Shown: positions 53,201 to 64,000 of the stretch, in pieces
Layout of the letters: every line of letters begins with the position of its first letter
How positions within the stretch are numbered: the first letter of the stretch is position 1
The notes under the pieces: generated by a model
Seen by the model: only the letters and a program-made list of their open reading frames with translations
The model's database searches: none
Told to the model about the DNA's origin: nothing
Program-made: the position numbers and the translations under genes
Origin: Xiphias gladius
Lineage: Eukaryota; Chordata; Actinopteri; Istiophoriformes; Xiphiidae
Length of the DNA stretch: 64,000 nt
Direction: 5' to 3'
NCBI RefSeq assembly: GCF_016859285.1
Contig: NC_053420.1
Coordinates: forward strand, 10,927,501-10,991,500

Positions 53201-55704
53201 TACGGCTTACTTGTTTCAGAAAAACAAACGGCTGCAGACTACGGCTGCAACGTAGTGCAGGTCTGCGGCATATGTTTCAATGAGTCTGGGTGACCAGGGT
53301 AAGGTCAACTTTACATATAAATTTGACAACGGGCGGAAAAAGCTGTTACTTGTTCATACTGCAACATGGCCAGCTTTTCCTGCTGAATCCGTAGAATCTC
53401 CTGCTGGTCTGGCTGGTAGATGTCAGGCACCTCATAATCCTCTGGCCGTTCCTCTCCACACATCTCACAGCCAGGACGTGTTGGTTTGTTCACGTATGTG
53501 CACATACTACAGGCCCAGCCCAACTGCAAACACAAACACAGATGTATACAGCATGCTCGTACAGCCCCTGGACACACACTACGTGGACATGCGGCATAGA
53601 CAGGCCTACGGGCTCGGACACACTGCAGACACAATGTCTGACACAGAGTTGGTATTCTGACCTGAGGTCTAGGAGGAAAAGCAGGTTTAGGAGCAGTCGG
53701 GGGTTTAGGAGGAAGACAAATGTGTTGAGGCTCTGGAGGAGGATCTGTCTTCTCACCACCACCTCCGCTCAGCCCTCTGGGAAAAAGCTGCATAGACTCC
53801 ACAATGCCTAAGAATAGATTATCCCTCCATAAAACTTCTGTTTAACCTGCAAGTTGACTTGTAAATTGCACTGGAGATCAATGATATCGATAACAGAAAA
53901 ACATTTCCTGTCTAGGGCTGGGTATTGAAGTGTGTGTGTGTGTGTGTGTTTGCTACTGACCCTCTATGCGTTGCTGCTCCTGGTCCAGTTTGTGTTGATG
54001 CCGCGTGAGGTGCGCGGCATGGGCGGAGAGGACGAACAGGAAAGCCTGGTCTCCGCTCTGACGGACACCGTGGCTGTACAGCGTCTCCCGGTCCTGAGCC
54101 AAACGCTTGCCGATCACCCAGCGCTGCAACAAAGGGTGGAACCCAAAGTCGTGGCTGATCTGTGAAGGTGAAATCAGCGATGGGCAGGTCATTCGATACA
54201 GCTGTGATGTTCCATGGGTTTAGAGGAAAAATGATTCCCACTTGTGATCATGACTGATGGGAGCTCGAAGTGTGTATGCACTGTATTTGTGCCAGTGTTC
54301 ATGTACATGCATTTAAATAAAGCCACACAAAAAAAAAAATCTGTATATTACAGAACGTCATGCCATAAAGAATTGCATTTGAAAAATAAAACTTTTAACA
54401 CAGTAACGAACGGCCTTTGACCTACTATCGACTACTATCGTATGCTATATGTTTGTTTGACAACAATACACAGGAAACAGACAAGCAACAGGTAAAAGAT
54501 CAGAAATACTAGATCATGGCTCAGTTTAGTGTTTACAGTGTATAACAGTGATGAGGTATTACAGGCTGGTAAAATATTATGTTAATTCAATCAAAAATTG
54601 CTTTCACATCAGTACCTTGTCTTTAAGCTGTGCAATTGTCATACCAGCGGAAACCAAAACGGTCACTGGGATGTAGGTATCTGACTGAGCGTCCTCCACG
54701 CCGACCCTCAACCTATAGAGCAGGAAACCATAGAACCTGTCAGCCTTGCGTTATTTTTTTCTGCTTATTGCGTAACAGAATCAAATTTTCCATCAAGTGA
54801 CCACACACGGACACCCAGCCAGGCATGCACACACTTTTTTTTTTTTCCATTCATTTCTTTTGGGCATACTTGACCTTCACTCCCCAACTCTTATCCATTA
54901 CGTCATCCCAGCTCTCACCCTAGAAACAAACACCCCCCCCCCCCAAACGGAGGGAAACGTTTCCCCACAAGCCACAAGGCTTACGGTTCTCCGATTCTGA
55001 AAACATGTGGCCAAGGAAAGGAAAGTCGCACACGGACACGTGCCCACACACACAGTTGTGTGTCCCACCTTATGGAGTCCTGAGAGTAGGCCTGACTGCT
55101 GATACTGACGGACACTGGAACAGAAAGTTGCGACAGCCTCTGGCACAGCTTGACGGCTTCTTGGCAGTTCCCACTGCTAAGGGCTTCACTCAGAGAGAGG
55201 GCGAGTTCCTCGGCTGCAAGGGGAGCAAGGGAAGAGTTCATATGCTCAAGTCACTCTTTATCAGCACGCTCAATGTCTTACGGACGGCAGTCACCATTGG
55301 ATGGCACTGTTTTGTGTATTATATGTAGTACACGGTCTACAGTTTTCTCTCTATATCATCCTCACACGTGTTAAAAATGCTCCAAAGGAAAAAGAAGGAC
55401 TTGTTACATCTGACTATCCTTTAATTTGGTAGAATTTACTACTAGAGAAAACTACAGTTTCAATCAAAACAATGTACTGAGGACTTTCACTTCCCCCAGA
55501 CACACTTGTGGCAGAATTAAATAATAAACAGTGACACATATAAAAACGTATTCTTTTCGCGGAGACGGAGTTAATGAAATGGCTGGTCTCGTATAAAGGA
55601 GCACGTGAAATGAAATTAGTTCAGATCCCTCGCACCAAAATCGAAACCAAGTTCGGCTGCTCACCCTCTTTCAAACTGACTTGCGGCGCCACCTCAGAGG
55701 CCAT
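50156..55704 (-). CDS. rbck1: RBCK1 / HOIL-1, RBR-type ubiquitin ligase subunit of LUBAC (complete, 12 exons)
   Basis: With HOIP and SHARPIN this protein forms LUBAC, which makes linear ubiquitin chains in NF-kB and cell-death signalling; its own RBR module forms ester-linked ubiquitin on Ser/Thr and sugars. Exons (high to low): 55704-55665, 55213-55069, 54712-54616, 54159-53961, 53807-53662, 53523-53350, 52776-52616, 52390-52294, 51592-51413, 51312-51214, 50516-50373, 50236-50156. Phases join; 1563 nt, 520 aa (human 510). Domains: UBL (about 62-136), proline-rich linker, NZF finger (W212, C214, C217, C228, C231), RING1 (297-342), IBR (381-412), RING2 (from C457) with catalytic Cys470, equivalent to human C460, and the conserved C-terminal NCH. 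Two features stand out: RING1 ends CPDNC, shorter than the human segment, and RING2 reads DWICC where human has DWIRC. The exon 7 acceptor could instead be 9 nt further in (52767). Confidence 0.96.
50373..50516 (-). CDS. rbck1: rbck1 exon 11, RING2
   Basis: 144 nt, residues 447-494: [20 protein letters not shown], with catalytic Cys470, then [15 protein letters not shown]. Confidence 0.96.
51214..51312 (-). CDS. rbck1: rbck1 exon 10
   Basis: 99 nt, residues 414-446: [20 protein letters not shown], the helix linking IBR and RING2. Confidence 0.94.
51413..51592 (-). CDS. rbck1: rbck1 exon 9, IBR domain
   Basis: 180 nt, phase 0, residues 354-413. [20 protein letters not shown], then the IBR cysteines ([11 protein letters not shown] and [14 protein letters not shown]). 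Confidence 0.95.
52294..52390 (-). CDS. rbck1: rbck1 exon 8, end of RING1
   Basis: 97 nt, residues 321-353: [20 protein letters not shown] and onward. The last zinc pair is CPDNC; human has a longer spacer between these cysteines. Confidence 0.93.
52402..52454. repeat. (CA)n microsatellite
   Basis: CA run with small interruptions, starting 12 bp upstream (transcript sense) of rbck1 exon 8. Confidence 0.95.
52616..52776 (-). CDS. rbck1: rbck1 exon 7, first half of RING1
   Basis: 161 nt, residues 268-321: [20 protein letters not shown] then HTFC. The acceptor is uncertain between 52776 and 52767; both keep the frame. Confidence 0.92.
52859..52871 (+). promoter_or_regulatory. ISRE-like site in rbck1 intron 6
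   Basis: The same 13 bases, GAAAGTGAAACCG, recur in the intron between exons 6 and 7. May be an intronic IRF site or coincidence. Confidence 0.35.
53350..53523 (-). CDS. rbck1: rbck1 exon 6, NZF ubiquitin-binding finger
   Basis: 174 nt, residues 210-267: [20 protein letters not shown], the Npl4-type zinc finger, then a helical tail. Confidence 0.95.
53662..53807 (-). CDS. rbck1: rbck1 exon 5, proline-rich linker
   Basis: 146 nt, residues 161-209; low complexity, rich in proline ([18 protein letters not shown]). Confidence 0.9.
53961..54159 (-). CDS. rbck1: rbck1 exon 4, UBL C-terminal half
   Basis: 199 nt, residues 95-161: [19 protein letters not shown], then [20 protein letters not shown]. 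Confidence 0.95.
54616..54712 (-). CDS. rbck1: rbck1 exon 3, start of UBL
   Basis: 97 nt, residues 62-94: [20 protein letters not shown]. First strands of the ubiquitin-like fold that binds HOIP. Confidence 0.94.
55069..55213 (-). CDS. rbck1: rbck1 exon 2
   Basis: 145 nt, residues 14-62: [16 protein letters not shown] through QAYSQDSIR, the LUBAC-tethering/UBL-leading helix region. Confidence 0.92.
55665..55704 (-). CDS. rbck1: rbck1 exon 1, coding part
   Basis: [13 protein letters not shown], 40 nt, donor GAGG|gtgagc. The in-frame context and phase fit exon 2. The human N-terminus differs but joins at the same AEE position. Confidence 0.85.
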
Positions 55705-56953
55705 GATTACGCCTGAAACGACCGGTAACACAACACGTATCGCGCAAACATCGCAGTTTTGACCAAACGCGGCTGCTGGTTTGACCGGTTTTCCCACCCA
55801 ACACTCTCTCTCTCTCTCTCGGGTCGTGTTGCGGCGGTCGCTCGCCCTGGACGCTCCCCGGGAAGAAAGGTGGTTTACAAGGTCCAACTGGAAAGAGAGA
55901 GAGATAGAGAGCGAGAGAGAGAGATGGGGGGGGGGGCGAAATATGGGGCCCGCCGGAGACTAAACGACGTGCCTTCGTCTTCTGGCCGCGGCGCAGGGAT
56001 CTGACAGGTAGAACGGAAAGTGAAACCGACTCGAGTTCAGGAAGAGAAACTTTAAAAGCATCAGCTCCGCCCCCTCGGCCTCGCCCCCCCCCCCGAGAAG
56101 TTTCTAGTCTGTGATTGTGATTTTCAAAAGACACCGAAAAACAAACACAAACAAAAACAAAAAAAACAACGCATATAATAATGTATTGGTATTCTATCTG
56201 TCTAACTGCTCCAACTGTCGTTTTCCTTTTCCTTCTTTACTTTTTCAGCCCATCACTGCGCAATACTGCACCGATCAGTCACGGCCCTGCTCACAGTCCT
56301 CTTCGGGTTCAAAGCCTCCACTTCAGCTCAGCAGTGTCGGCATAAAACTACGTTAAGGGGCAAAACCAACGCGGTGGAATATAATCCGGATTCAATGTCG
56401 TGTTTCTAAAAGGGCCCAACCGTGACCTCCAAGCTCCGGCAGGTGGCAGTGTCTGTCCAAAGTTGGCCTGCCGGAATTTGACAACGTTCAACTTTGACTT
56501 AATGCGAAGGAATCGGGCTGACTGTATATGTGACCTCAACCACAAGATGCCCGTCATAAGAGGTTACATTGAATTTGTATTAATGTCAGTAAGTCACTTG
56601 TGGTTTTGAATACAAAGCTTGTATAGCCTTTAAATGTAGGGTGTCCACTGATAAAGACAAAGGCTTTTCAGAGGCTTTGGAGCCGTCGGTCCCGATGAAG
56701 TTAACGCTTCACCATCCAGATGCACGGCGCAGACGAACGAGCCAATCACGGCGGCTCCGGCGAGGAGGGGCCGGCAGCCCCCTGCTCGGCGGCGCACCAC
56801 AAAGTTGCAGAGCGTCCCCGGGTCCGCGCCTGCCAGCTCTGACTTGACACGTCTCCCGCGCCTCCCCTGAAACCCACACCGTGCGCTTCGGCCTCCGCCG
56901 CCTCCGAGCGATCCGGCTCCATTCAAGAACGGTGTGTCGCGACGCGTGCAGAG
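55705..56953. promoter_or_regulatory. Divergent promoter region rbck1 / NECAB
   Basis: GC- and CpG-rich. Holds the rbck1 5' leader, an ISRE at 56016-56028, a G-run near 55926, a C-run near 56086, a CT tract near 55807 and a CCAAT box at 56742. ORFs within it look like shadows of composition. Transcription starts are not resolved. Confidence 0.5.
56016..56028 (+). promoter_or_regulatory. ISRE upstream of rbck1
   Basis: GAAAGTGAAACCG, a near-ideal interferon response element (GAAANNGAAAC). It lies about 310 nt upstream of the rbck1 start codon, in the 1.25-kb region between the divergent rbck1 and NECAB start codons. Confidence 0.7.
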
Positions 56954-57097
56954 ATGCTGGCGTGCACGGAGATGATCACCATGTGCCTGCAGTCGGCCAA
57001 ACAGAAGCGTCTTCGGGCTCAGCAGCAGCAGCAGCAGCACCCGCAGCAGCAGCACCCGCTGCACAGCACCGGGCAGGGGCTCACTATATTTCATGAT
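56954..57097 (+). CDS. necab3: NECAB exon 1
   Basis: 144 nt, phase 0 at a gtgagt donor. Gln/His run at residues 23-34. The region upstream is CpG-rich with a CCAAT box at 56742-56746. Confidence 0.82.
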
Positions 57098-57622
57098 GTG
57101 AGTGCATCGACTCTCTTACTCACGTATCACCGTGACAGGTGGTATTTATCCAGCAGACTGTTGGTGCTCCCGCTATTCGTGTCAGTAGTGTTAAAAGCAT
57201 CCTCAGTGTCTCGAGATATGCGCCGTGAGAAGTCAAAATACATTAGAACTGCGCGAAATCGGAAAGGGTGGAAAAATGTACGGGTGACCTATAGTGCAGT
57301 TTAAAGACAGGGTGTAGTTGTAGTTTTGACCCTTTGCTTGTTTCTTTCTAGAAAATGCCATGAGAGTGAAAAGAGATTTGTTTTTATCAGCTGTTCCTCT
57401 CTCTTATACCCACATCACACACCTCAAGATGATACAGTATTTGGCTGTGTGTGCATGTGTGTGCGTGTGTATGTGCATGTGTGTGTGTGTGCGTGTGCGT
57501 GTGTGTGTGTGTGTGTGTCAGAGCAAAGTAGGAAGCTCTGCAGCTGCTGCCTCTGCATGATAAATTAAGCTCTCGCAGTCAGACAGTTTTAGGGGCTGCT
57601 GGGGGTTCTCCTCTTTATGTTG

Positions 57623-57664
<42 letters not shown>

Positions 57665-60600
57665 CTCAGCTCTGATCTTTCAAAAGCTTAATGTAACATT
57701 ACACACCAGAAACACACACACATAAAACACTAAGAAAATCTTTTATAAAAAATATTACAAAGATTAAACTTGATCTCTTTAGCATTGTATCATGTTCTTT
57801 TTTATTCGTCTGATTCTTGATTTTTGAGTGTTGCGTTTGAGTGTTTTGAGCACTTCTCTTTATCTCTCTCTCTCACACACACACACACACACGTAATTTC
57901 ACACATCCGTGCGCACAGATGCACTTACCCCAACTGGAGCTTAAACCAATAACACCTGCTGCCTGATTAACCTACAACACTGCAGCAGAGGCTACCCATC
58001 AGCAGAGTAATTATCCGTCCATCACATACTGTCTCGTGCTGGGTTAGCCGGCCACTGATGTGTCCAAAATCTGAGCGCCCACTAACTGACAGCTTTCTGC
58101 CTGCTCTGTCACTAATGCAGAGCACAGACAGCCGTGTCTGAACAAGAGCACATTACTCATGTTTTTGTAAAAAATGTCACTGTACCGCGGTGCGCACACG
58201 GTCCCTGAGAGGAGCACGGCACCAGAGTCCCTCGACGTGTAGTCTTCAACCTTGAGTTTTTTCTGTTGTAAGAGCAGAAACAGTCTAACAGGCACACCTG
58301 CTCAGGAACATAACTACGTTGAATTGTCTAAATAAGCCTGTGTAGGAGATTACGGTGTTGAGAAATACTAAATACTCTAAACCCAGACAAGGACACGTTG
58401 CCTTTGATTACCATACTTGTCTGTTCATTGTCTCGTTTTACCATATTCATTTTTCTTTGTGTCTTTCCACTGTGCTTCGGTTTAGGCGAAACACTGAGCA
58501 GACAGTGGAAATCTTGTTCCTGCCTGTAGGTTGCCCAATTATTCCACCGGGAGAGCTGACAGATTTTGACTGGAGAATTCTAATTTTGTATTTAAAGCCG
58601 GGAGAGAGCTGTCTCATACTGCCGCGGCAGTCCCCTACAGTATTAAGTCGGCTGAATAAACTGAAAACAATCATAAATATTTTGTGTGCCTGGAGTAAAA
58701 GTTGTATAGCAGATCAATGGCGATTGATTTTTTCAGAGATAATGCCGGTGGATGAACTTTATTAATGCAGTGGTACACATTGATTTTCATTAGTGTACTG
58801 GAGATAAAAACACACACATGCACACGCAGGGGAAATACTAAGCAGAAAGGGGATGTCAATGTAAAAGGAATTTAATTCTTTGTAAGAACAAGACCCATTT
58901 CATTTTAAAAACGTGCTGCCCAGTTGTACACGCAACGGACGGATACGCCTCCGTGACAGGAATGTCAGAGATGTAGAGACTGTAATAACTATGTTTCCCC
59001 GAGCAAGAGACAAAGTAGTGCCTGAAAAAATGCCCTGTTCAAAGGCCAGGGACAATTAATGATGCTGGCAATGATCGTAGGAGGTGCTTTTATCATCCAC
59101 ATTGTTGGCTGCTTTTTTTTTATTGTCTTTGTTATGTGTATACAGTGGTTCTGCGTTTCTGAAGCTTGCTCGATCCTCAGCGCTCTGTTTTTTCTCTCTC
59201 TCTCTCTCTCATCTCTGCCCTCCCTCTCCTGATCTTCATCTCTTGCTGCTCTTCAACTGGAGAAGCAAAAAAACAGGCATGTAAGGAAACAGAGAGAAGG
59301 AAAAATAAGAAAATGTAAACTTCATAATATAATTTTCAAATATAAATCTGTCACATACAATACGCTCATCGAAATATGATCATTAGTTCTGGTTTTCTCT
59401 TTCTCAAGCACAAAATCTAAAGAAGCAGTGTGTCAGCGGAGCCTGAGAGAACCCACTGTCTTAACACCTGCCACCATGACATCAGAGCAGGAGCGCTCTG
59501 GGAAGCAGGTCTGACCTTTTCCGGGGCTTGCTGTAAATGATGCATTATCATTTCCTGACACTGGAAAGCCCAAAAGACACAGTCAAACAGCATACAAGTT
59601 TAACAGCGCTGTACCTGTTCTCCCATCGAATCCAGCAGGAGGGATGAAATGCTGCTTAGACGGGTTGCAGTGCCAAAGGAGGAAAAAGTAAAGGCTGCTG
59701 GCTGAGAAGGAGATTTACCGTGCGCCATGCAGAAGCTGAAAGTAGACAGGATATTAATTTCGGATTCATGCAAACGAGGAGGATTCAAAATGTTCTGCCA
59801 TCATGCTACCAAAAGCAGCATATTACATTAACCAAATAACACAGACAGCAATTTGTCGCTTTCCAGCCACCTTTGCGTCTAGACAGATGAATCAGAAATA
59901 GAGCAATTGGCGGTTTGAGGTGACCAGACATCTTGTTATTAGTCAGGGTTGAGGCTGTGGAGAGACAGGCATTGACAGACAAAGGGCAGAGGTGCAGACT
60001 TTGAGCTTGTTGACCCATGGGAAGATGAGAGTGAGGGGCACGTTCTCCTGTTATTAATAACCTGTAGGTCAAAACTGACGAGCTTGTCAGTCCTGACCGC
60101 AGCCTAACAATAGAAACAACAGACTGAGGGGGTGGAATAGCATCGATAGAAGGGAACAGAAAACAATTTATTTTTATTTTTTTTCATTGCAAATAATCTT
60201 TGTAATATCTATGATGAAGTTACCGTAGGACAAAACAGGACAAAAATCAAATATGGAAATAGATGCTTTAAACAAATTGCAGTGCCATACTTGAACTGGC
60301 GGAAATTTTAATTTTCCACGGTCGTATGAAGATGAATTAATACATTCTGAAACTGAAACTGTGTTGCATAGGTTAAGATAAATGTGCAGTGGTTTATAAT
60401 TCTAGTTCCAGATTCACTTTTCTCCGTGCTAAGTCAGTTGTTCTAGGTTCATCTAAGTGTCAGCCTTTTGAAACATCTCTCTGTGTGTTTTCTCTCCCTC
60501 TTATTTTGACTGTGACTTATAATGGAGCCGCTTTTCCCCAGTTTTGTCCAACTATCTAAAGCCCTTATTAGACATGAAATCAAAGGTGAGCGTTATAATT

Positions 60601-62241
60601 GGCACCCAAAATGTCCATTGTGAACATCCATTTGATTTACAAGAGCTACTTCGGACGAATTCAGCTTTGTCCTGTGTACTTTGGTTGTTTGTGCATGCAA
60701 CTTAACAATCCAGTTGATCATTGTAATAGGCATTTCGGGGGCACTAGACTTTATTTTCACTCCAGATAAGTGGTTTAGTCATTATGGTTACACTATGGAC
60801 CATTTAAAACCTGTCAGATCATTTGTGCGGTTTCCCAGTGCAGTCAGTTGTCCTCAGATGCTGCCTCTTCCTTAGATCTCAGAATTTATGCTGTGTGTGC
60901 ATGTGCCAAAAACAATTTCCATTTTGTAGACAATTAAGTTCCTCATAAAGCCAAGTAAGACCCAGACTATGACAAACTTAATTTTCCTCTGTTGATCAGC
61001 CCCTGTTCTCAAGGCTGCCAGCAGCTGACTAACACCCTTTACATGGTGAGCCATAAACGATATTGTGGCCTTGTGGCCTGTTTATATCAAGCAACAAATG
61101 GCTTTCCCAGCGTTAGTCACTCGTCTGAACAGTAGTCATTCTGTTGCTGATTTCTCTGTTAAAAATAGAATAATGGTCACACTGTCGATTTCCCATCAGT
61201 AAGAAAGAGCAGATTCCTGAAAGCATTTTTTGGCCATGTGCAAGTGTCAGCCGTCTCTCCATTCATCCATGTCTTATTCCTTTTCATTTTCCAGGGCTCC
61301 AGATTTTATATTTTTGACACTATGCATAACTGCATGTGAACAATTTTACCTTAAAAAGTATTTGAACAGTATTTCTGCCATTAAAAAAGAGGTTTGGGAG
61401 GCTATTTTTTTTTTTCTTCTTTTGTTGCAACTCAGTGTTGTGATAGTTTTTGAGGTGGTAGCTTTGTTTTTATTAAGTGTCCATTTATCCCCTATTCATT
61501 CAGAAACATCCTCGTCATAGTTGCTATTATAACAGATACAACTGACTGCGGCGTCACAGCCTCTGTTGCTAATCATATACCATCTCACAGTGCACTCTTC
61601 AGTGATTTTCAGTGCTCAGAGAGATGTTGCTCTCCTGTTTGTTGTTTATCTGGATCCTAATTATTTGTTACCAGGGCGACGACTACTCTTTCATATTAAA
61701 CTATACAGTATAATCAACCGCCGTTTGATTCATGTGCACATCCACACCGCACACTGCAAGTTGCGTTAATGCAGTTGGTCTGTGCAGGGTGAATACGGTT
61801 TTTAAAGACGTTTTTCCCTTGAGTAATCTCGTGACTAAAGCACCTACAAGATAATGACTATTTTGCCTCTTTGCTACTCTTAGACTGTTTCTGAAATTAC
61901 TATTTACTTCAGAAGTGACACTTATTAAATCTGTTTTCAATCTGACACATACTACCAATTGGCATTGAACATAACATGACTCACACACTCAGAGTATAAC
62001 AGCCTTTGTCAGTGTCCTTGTTCATATGATGGTTCTGTTCAGCGCAGCAGATGAGATGAACCTTGCACAGCACACGTCAAACGTCCTTTTGTTTTTTTGA
62101 CAAACTGCCATGATGCTTAATAATCTGCACCTGTTTATTGCAAGATTCCCATTAGTGATACTTGGCTAGAAGTAGTAACCATCTCCTCCCCGTTCTTTTT
62201 TTTTTTTTTTTTCCAGATTTTCCGCCGAGCAGACAAAAACG
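56954..62241 (+). CDS. necab3: NECAB-family EF-hand protein, probably NECAB3 (first two exons only)
   Basis: N-terminal EF-hand calcium-binding proteins are neuronal; NECAB3 binds the APBA2 adaptor. Exon 1 (56954-57097) encodes MLACTEMITMCLQSAKQKRL, then a Gln/His-rich tract and GLTIFHD. Exon 2 (62217-62241) is a 25-nt microexon encoding IFRRADKN and the first base of an aspartate codon. IFRRADKN is the hallmark opening of the NECAB EF-hand. The N-terminal pattern (ACxxxxTxCL...TxFxD|xFRRADKN) fits NECAB3 better than NECAB1 or 2 as I recall them. The intron is 5.1 kb. The rest, including the other EF-hand residues and the C-terminal ABM domain, lies beyond the right edge. Family assignment is strong; the paralogue is less sure. 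Confidence 0.85.
57441..57519. repeat. (GT)n imperfect microsatellite
   Basis: GT run with GC, AT and other interruptions, in NECAB intron 1. Confidence 0.92.
57623..57660. repeat. (CA)n microsatellite
   Basis: Pure CA run in NECAB intron 1. Confidence 0.95.
62217..62241 (+). CDS. necab3: NECAB exon 2, 25-nt microexon
   Basis: A long T-tract plus ccag acceptor, then ATTTTCCGCCGAGCAGACAA and the rest, and a perfect gtgagt donor. Encodes IFRRADKN in phase with exon 1. Confidence 0.88.
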
Positions 62242-62823
62242 GTGAGTAAACAGCACATAACATGTCTGTGAGGAATAATTTGTCACAGTGCATGCCCTTT
62301 TGTTTCTCGACATTCTTTCACTTGTTATTATGCCTGAGACAGTCTGGGCGGAGAAATAAAGGATTTGCATGAGTGGCTCTTCAAGTGAAGCTCCCTTCCT
62401 CTTCATGCTCCAACAACTTTCTCCTCCCAATTAAAATGATGCTAAGATTCTGAATTATAGGCATGACTGGAAGAACGTGTCACACAAAATAAAGCACCTC
62501 TCTGTCAGTGTCGACACAGATGACTGGGTGCTGTTTACAAATTAATATGAGTCGTGTTAACGCAAGCTGAGCCAAGTTATTTGGGGGGGGGGGTTACCAC
62601 GTGTCTCAATAACGCCTGCATACTCTCACACTGTTATATATCATCAACCTGTCTTGTTAAATGCATTCCGGGAGCTGGGTTATGATGAAAATATTTTTTT
62701 GTTGTACGCATTTTTCTAAGAGCATCTAATTTTACCTGAGTGATTGTCTTGACTTTTGCAGCCTTGAACAAGTCCCAGGAAATGTGACAGCACTTACAGC
62801 ACCTACAGCTGTAGGTTAGGCTC

Positions 62824-62855
<32 letters not shown>

Positions 62856-64000
62856 TCGGGTGTGTGGGTGTGTGGTTGTGCTGCATCATGGACTAATACT
62901 TCAGAGTGCAGAAAAAAATCCTTTGCCCTTGATTCTATGAGACTGAAATCAGTACCTGAGGTTTGTCATTTTTTAGATGTTTTAAACTGTTTTTTCTAGG
63001 TTTAAACTATCCTGCTGTAATGGCACAAAACGATGCCATGTTTGTATGATTCATCTGGGGCATTACCTTTGGCAAAACAACAAAAAACGAATGAAAATGA
63101 AATGATGGATGAAAATGTGACACAGACACATTCATTTAGCTCACAGAGATTTGTCCAGCGCAGTGGTTTCATGGTCTTAGACTGTGTCTAAACAACATTC
63201 GGGGTGGATAATTCCTGAAAAGAGAGAGAGCTGATGGTCCAGCCATTGGCGGCGCGAGCGCCATCTCATGTTTTAAATTGTCACATCATATCGCAAAATG
63301 CGATGCGGCAGTATTAGCTTTGTAAGGCATTTCCAGATTAAAACATGAACTGCTGAAAAACTGCAAACAAAGTTGGAAAGAAGTTTGACGACGCAGAGGA
63401 TTAAAGAGCTCAGGTAATCCGATGTCTCCCGTGTAACAGGCAGAATGCCGAGTTCTGATTGAACAGTCTGAAGCGTATAGAGGCTGCAGGTTAATTAACA
63501 TATGTGTCCTGCTGCCCTCAGATGGCAGCAGAGATTTAGTGACCCAAAGGAGAAGTTTTTCATTCAGTATAAAGCAGCTGTGGATAGCCGATGTTGTCAG
63601 AATCAATCATATCAATTTATAAATCAATGCAGACTACTTTTACTGCTTTGACCACATTAAACTTTATAGTTTGTATTTTATATTTAGGTGCGTCTAGGGG
63701 CTGGGGACTGTATATCTGTACATTCAGTGAAAGAATTTAGTTTGCTCTTGTTGACATTGCTTCAGAAACCAACCTGGTTCTGAGAAGTCTATTCTCAGCA
63801 CAGCAACACCAAAAACTCGCTTTGCGCTGCCTTATCTGAATAAACCCCCCCTCACCTGTTTGTTCCCCCCCCTTGTGCACCGTGCGTGCTGCGCGTGGAA
63901 CCAAAATATGCAGACGGGTGAAAACAAAACAGGAAATGATCGGAGCACAGCGCGCGTTGGTCGTTATAACCAGCAACAAGAGGCTTCTGTCTCTCCAGCT
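62242..64000 (+). other. Start of NECAB intron 2, running off the window
   Basis: No in-phase exon continuing the EF-hand (expected DDGKLS-like) was found. GT repeat at 62824-62853. The window ends in tgtctctccagct, which resembles an acceptor, but too little follows to judge. Confidence 0.5.
62824..62853. repeat. (GT)n microsatellite
   Basis: Pure GT run in NECAB intron 2. Confidence 0.95.

Larger units (their letters stand above)
57098..62216 (+). other. NECAB intron 1
   Basis: 5.1 kb without exons I can support. Contains GT (57441-57519), CA (57623-57660, about 57874-57892) and CT (59192-59210) repeats. The short ORFs have no recognisable product. Confidence 0.7.

Noticed and set aside
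53280-53660. 126-codon plus-strand ORF
   Set aside because: Antisense to rbck1 exon 6 and an intron; no family features.
56630-57094. 154-codon minus-strand ORF
   Set aside because: Antisense to the NECAB first exon; leucine run comes from the CAG repeat on the other strand.
63980-64000. Possible third NECAB exon at the window edge (tctctccag|ct)
   Set aside because: Only two bases follow the acceptor-like sequence, so it cannot be tested here.

Overview
The window is vertebrate genomic DNA, almost certainly from a teleost fish. It has long AT-rich introns with consensus GT-AG splice sites, many di- and tetranucleotide microsatellites, and decayed copies of fish-type transposable elements: Tc1/mariner, hAT-like, an AGTGGTGG-ended MITE, L1-like, L2-like and another non-LTR element. 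I cannot name the species. All gene models below were built by hand, joining exons whose reading phases match and comparing the products with vertebrate proteins known to me. No alignment or database search was run.

Layout. 1-20.4 kb: no recognisable protein-coding gene; microsatellites, an L2-like and a second LINE 3' fragment, a CpG-rich block (about 12.24-13.07 kb) and one candidate orphan exon. 20.6-39.9 kb, minus strand: complete ZNFX1, with 18 coding exons, a predicted 1925-aa product and a probable non-coding first exon. Its introns carry a Tc1 copy and an L1-like copy broken by a hAT-like fragment. 39.9-41.3 kb: divergent intergenic region with an ISRE on the ZNFX1 side and a MITE in the middle. 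41.3-47.5 kb, plus strand: complete TBC1D20, 8 coding exons, 399 aa. 50.2-55.7 kb, minus strand: complete RBCK1 (HOIL-1), 12 exons, 520 aa. 55.7-57.0 kb: a second divergent region with an ISRE on the RBCK1 side. 57.0-64 kb, plus strand: first two exons of a NECAB-family gene, best fit NECAB3, running off the right edge.

How the genes relate. The order is two divergent pairs, ZNFX1<->TBC1D20 and RBCK1<->NECAB3, with TBC1D20 and RBCK1 converging tail to tail. From memory, RBCK1 and TBC1D20 are also neighbours on human 20p13, while human ZNFX1 (20q13.13) and NECAB3 (20q11.22) lie elsewhere on chromosome 20. Two of the four genes act in innate immunity: ZNFX1 as an interferon-induced RNA-helicase sensor, RBCK1 as a subunit of the linear-ubiquitin ligase LUBAC. 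Both have an interferon-stimulated response element close to the predicted promoter. TBC1D20 is an ER-anchored RAB GAP and NECAB3 a neuronal EF-hand protein; I see no functional tie of these two to the immune pair.

The window is mostly ordinary vertebrate sequence. The observations I would check first are the ISREs, the unusual upstream ORFs of ZNFX1 and TBC1D20, the compact RING1 of RBCK1, the nested transposons, and the paired perfect hairpins inside the 17-18 kb LINE remnant.
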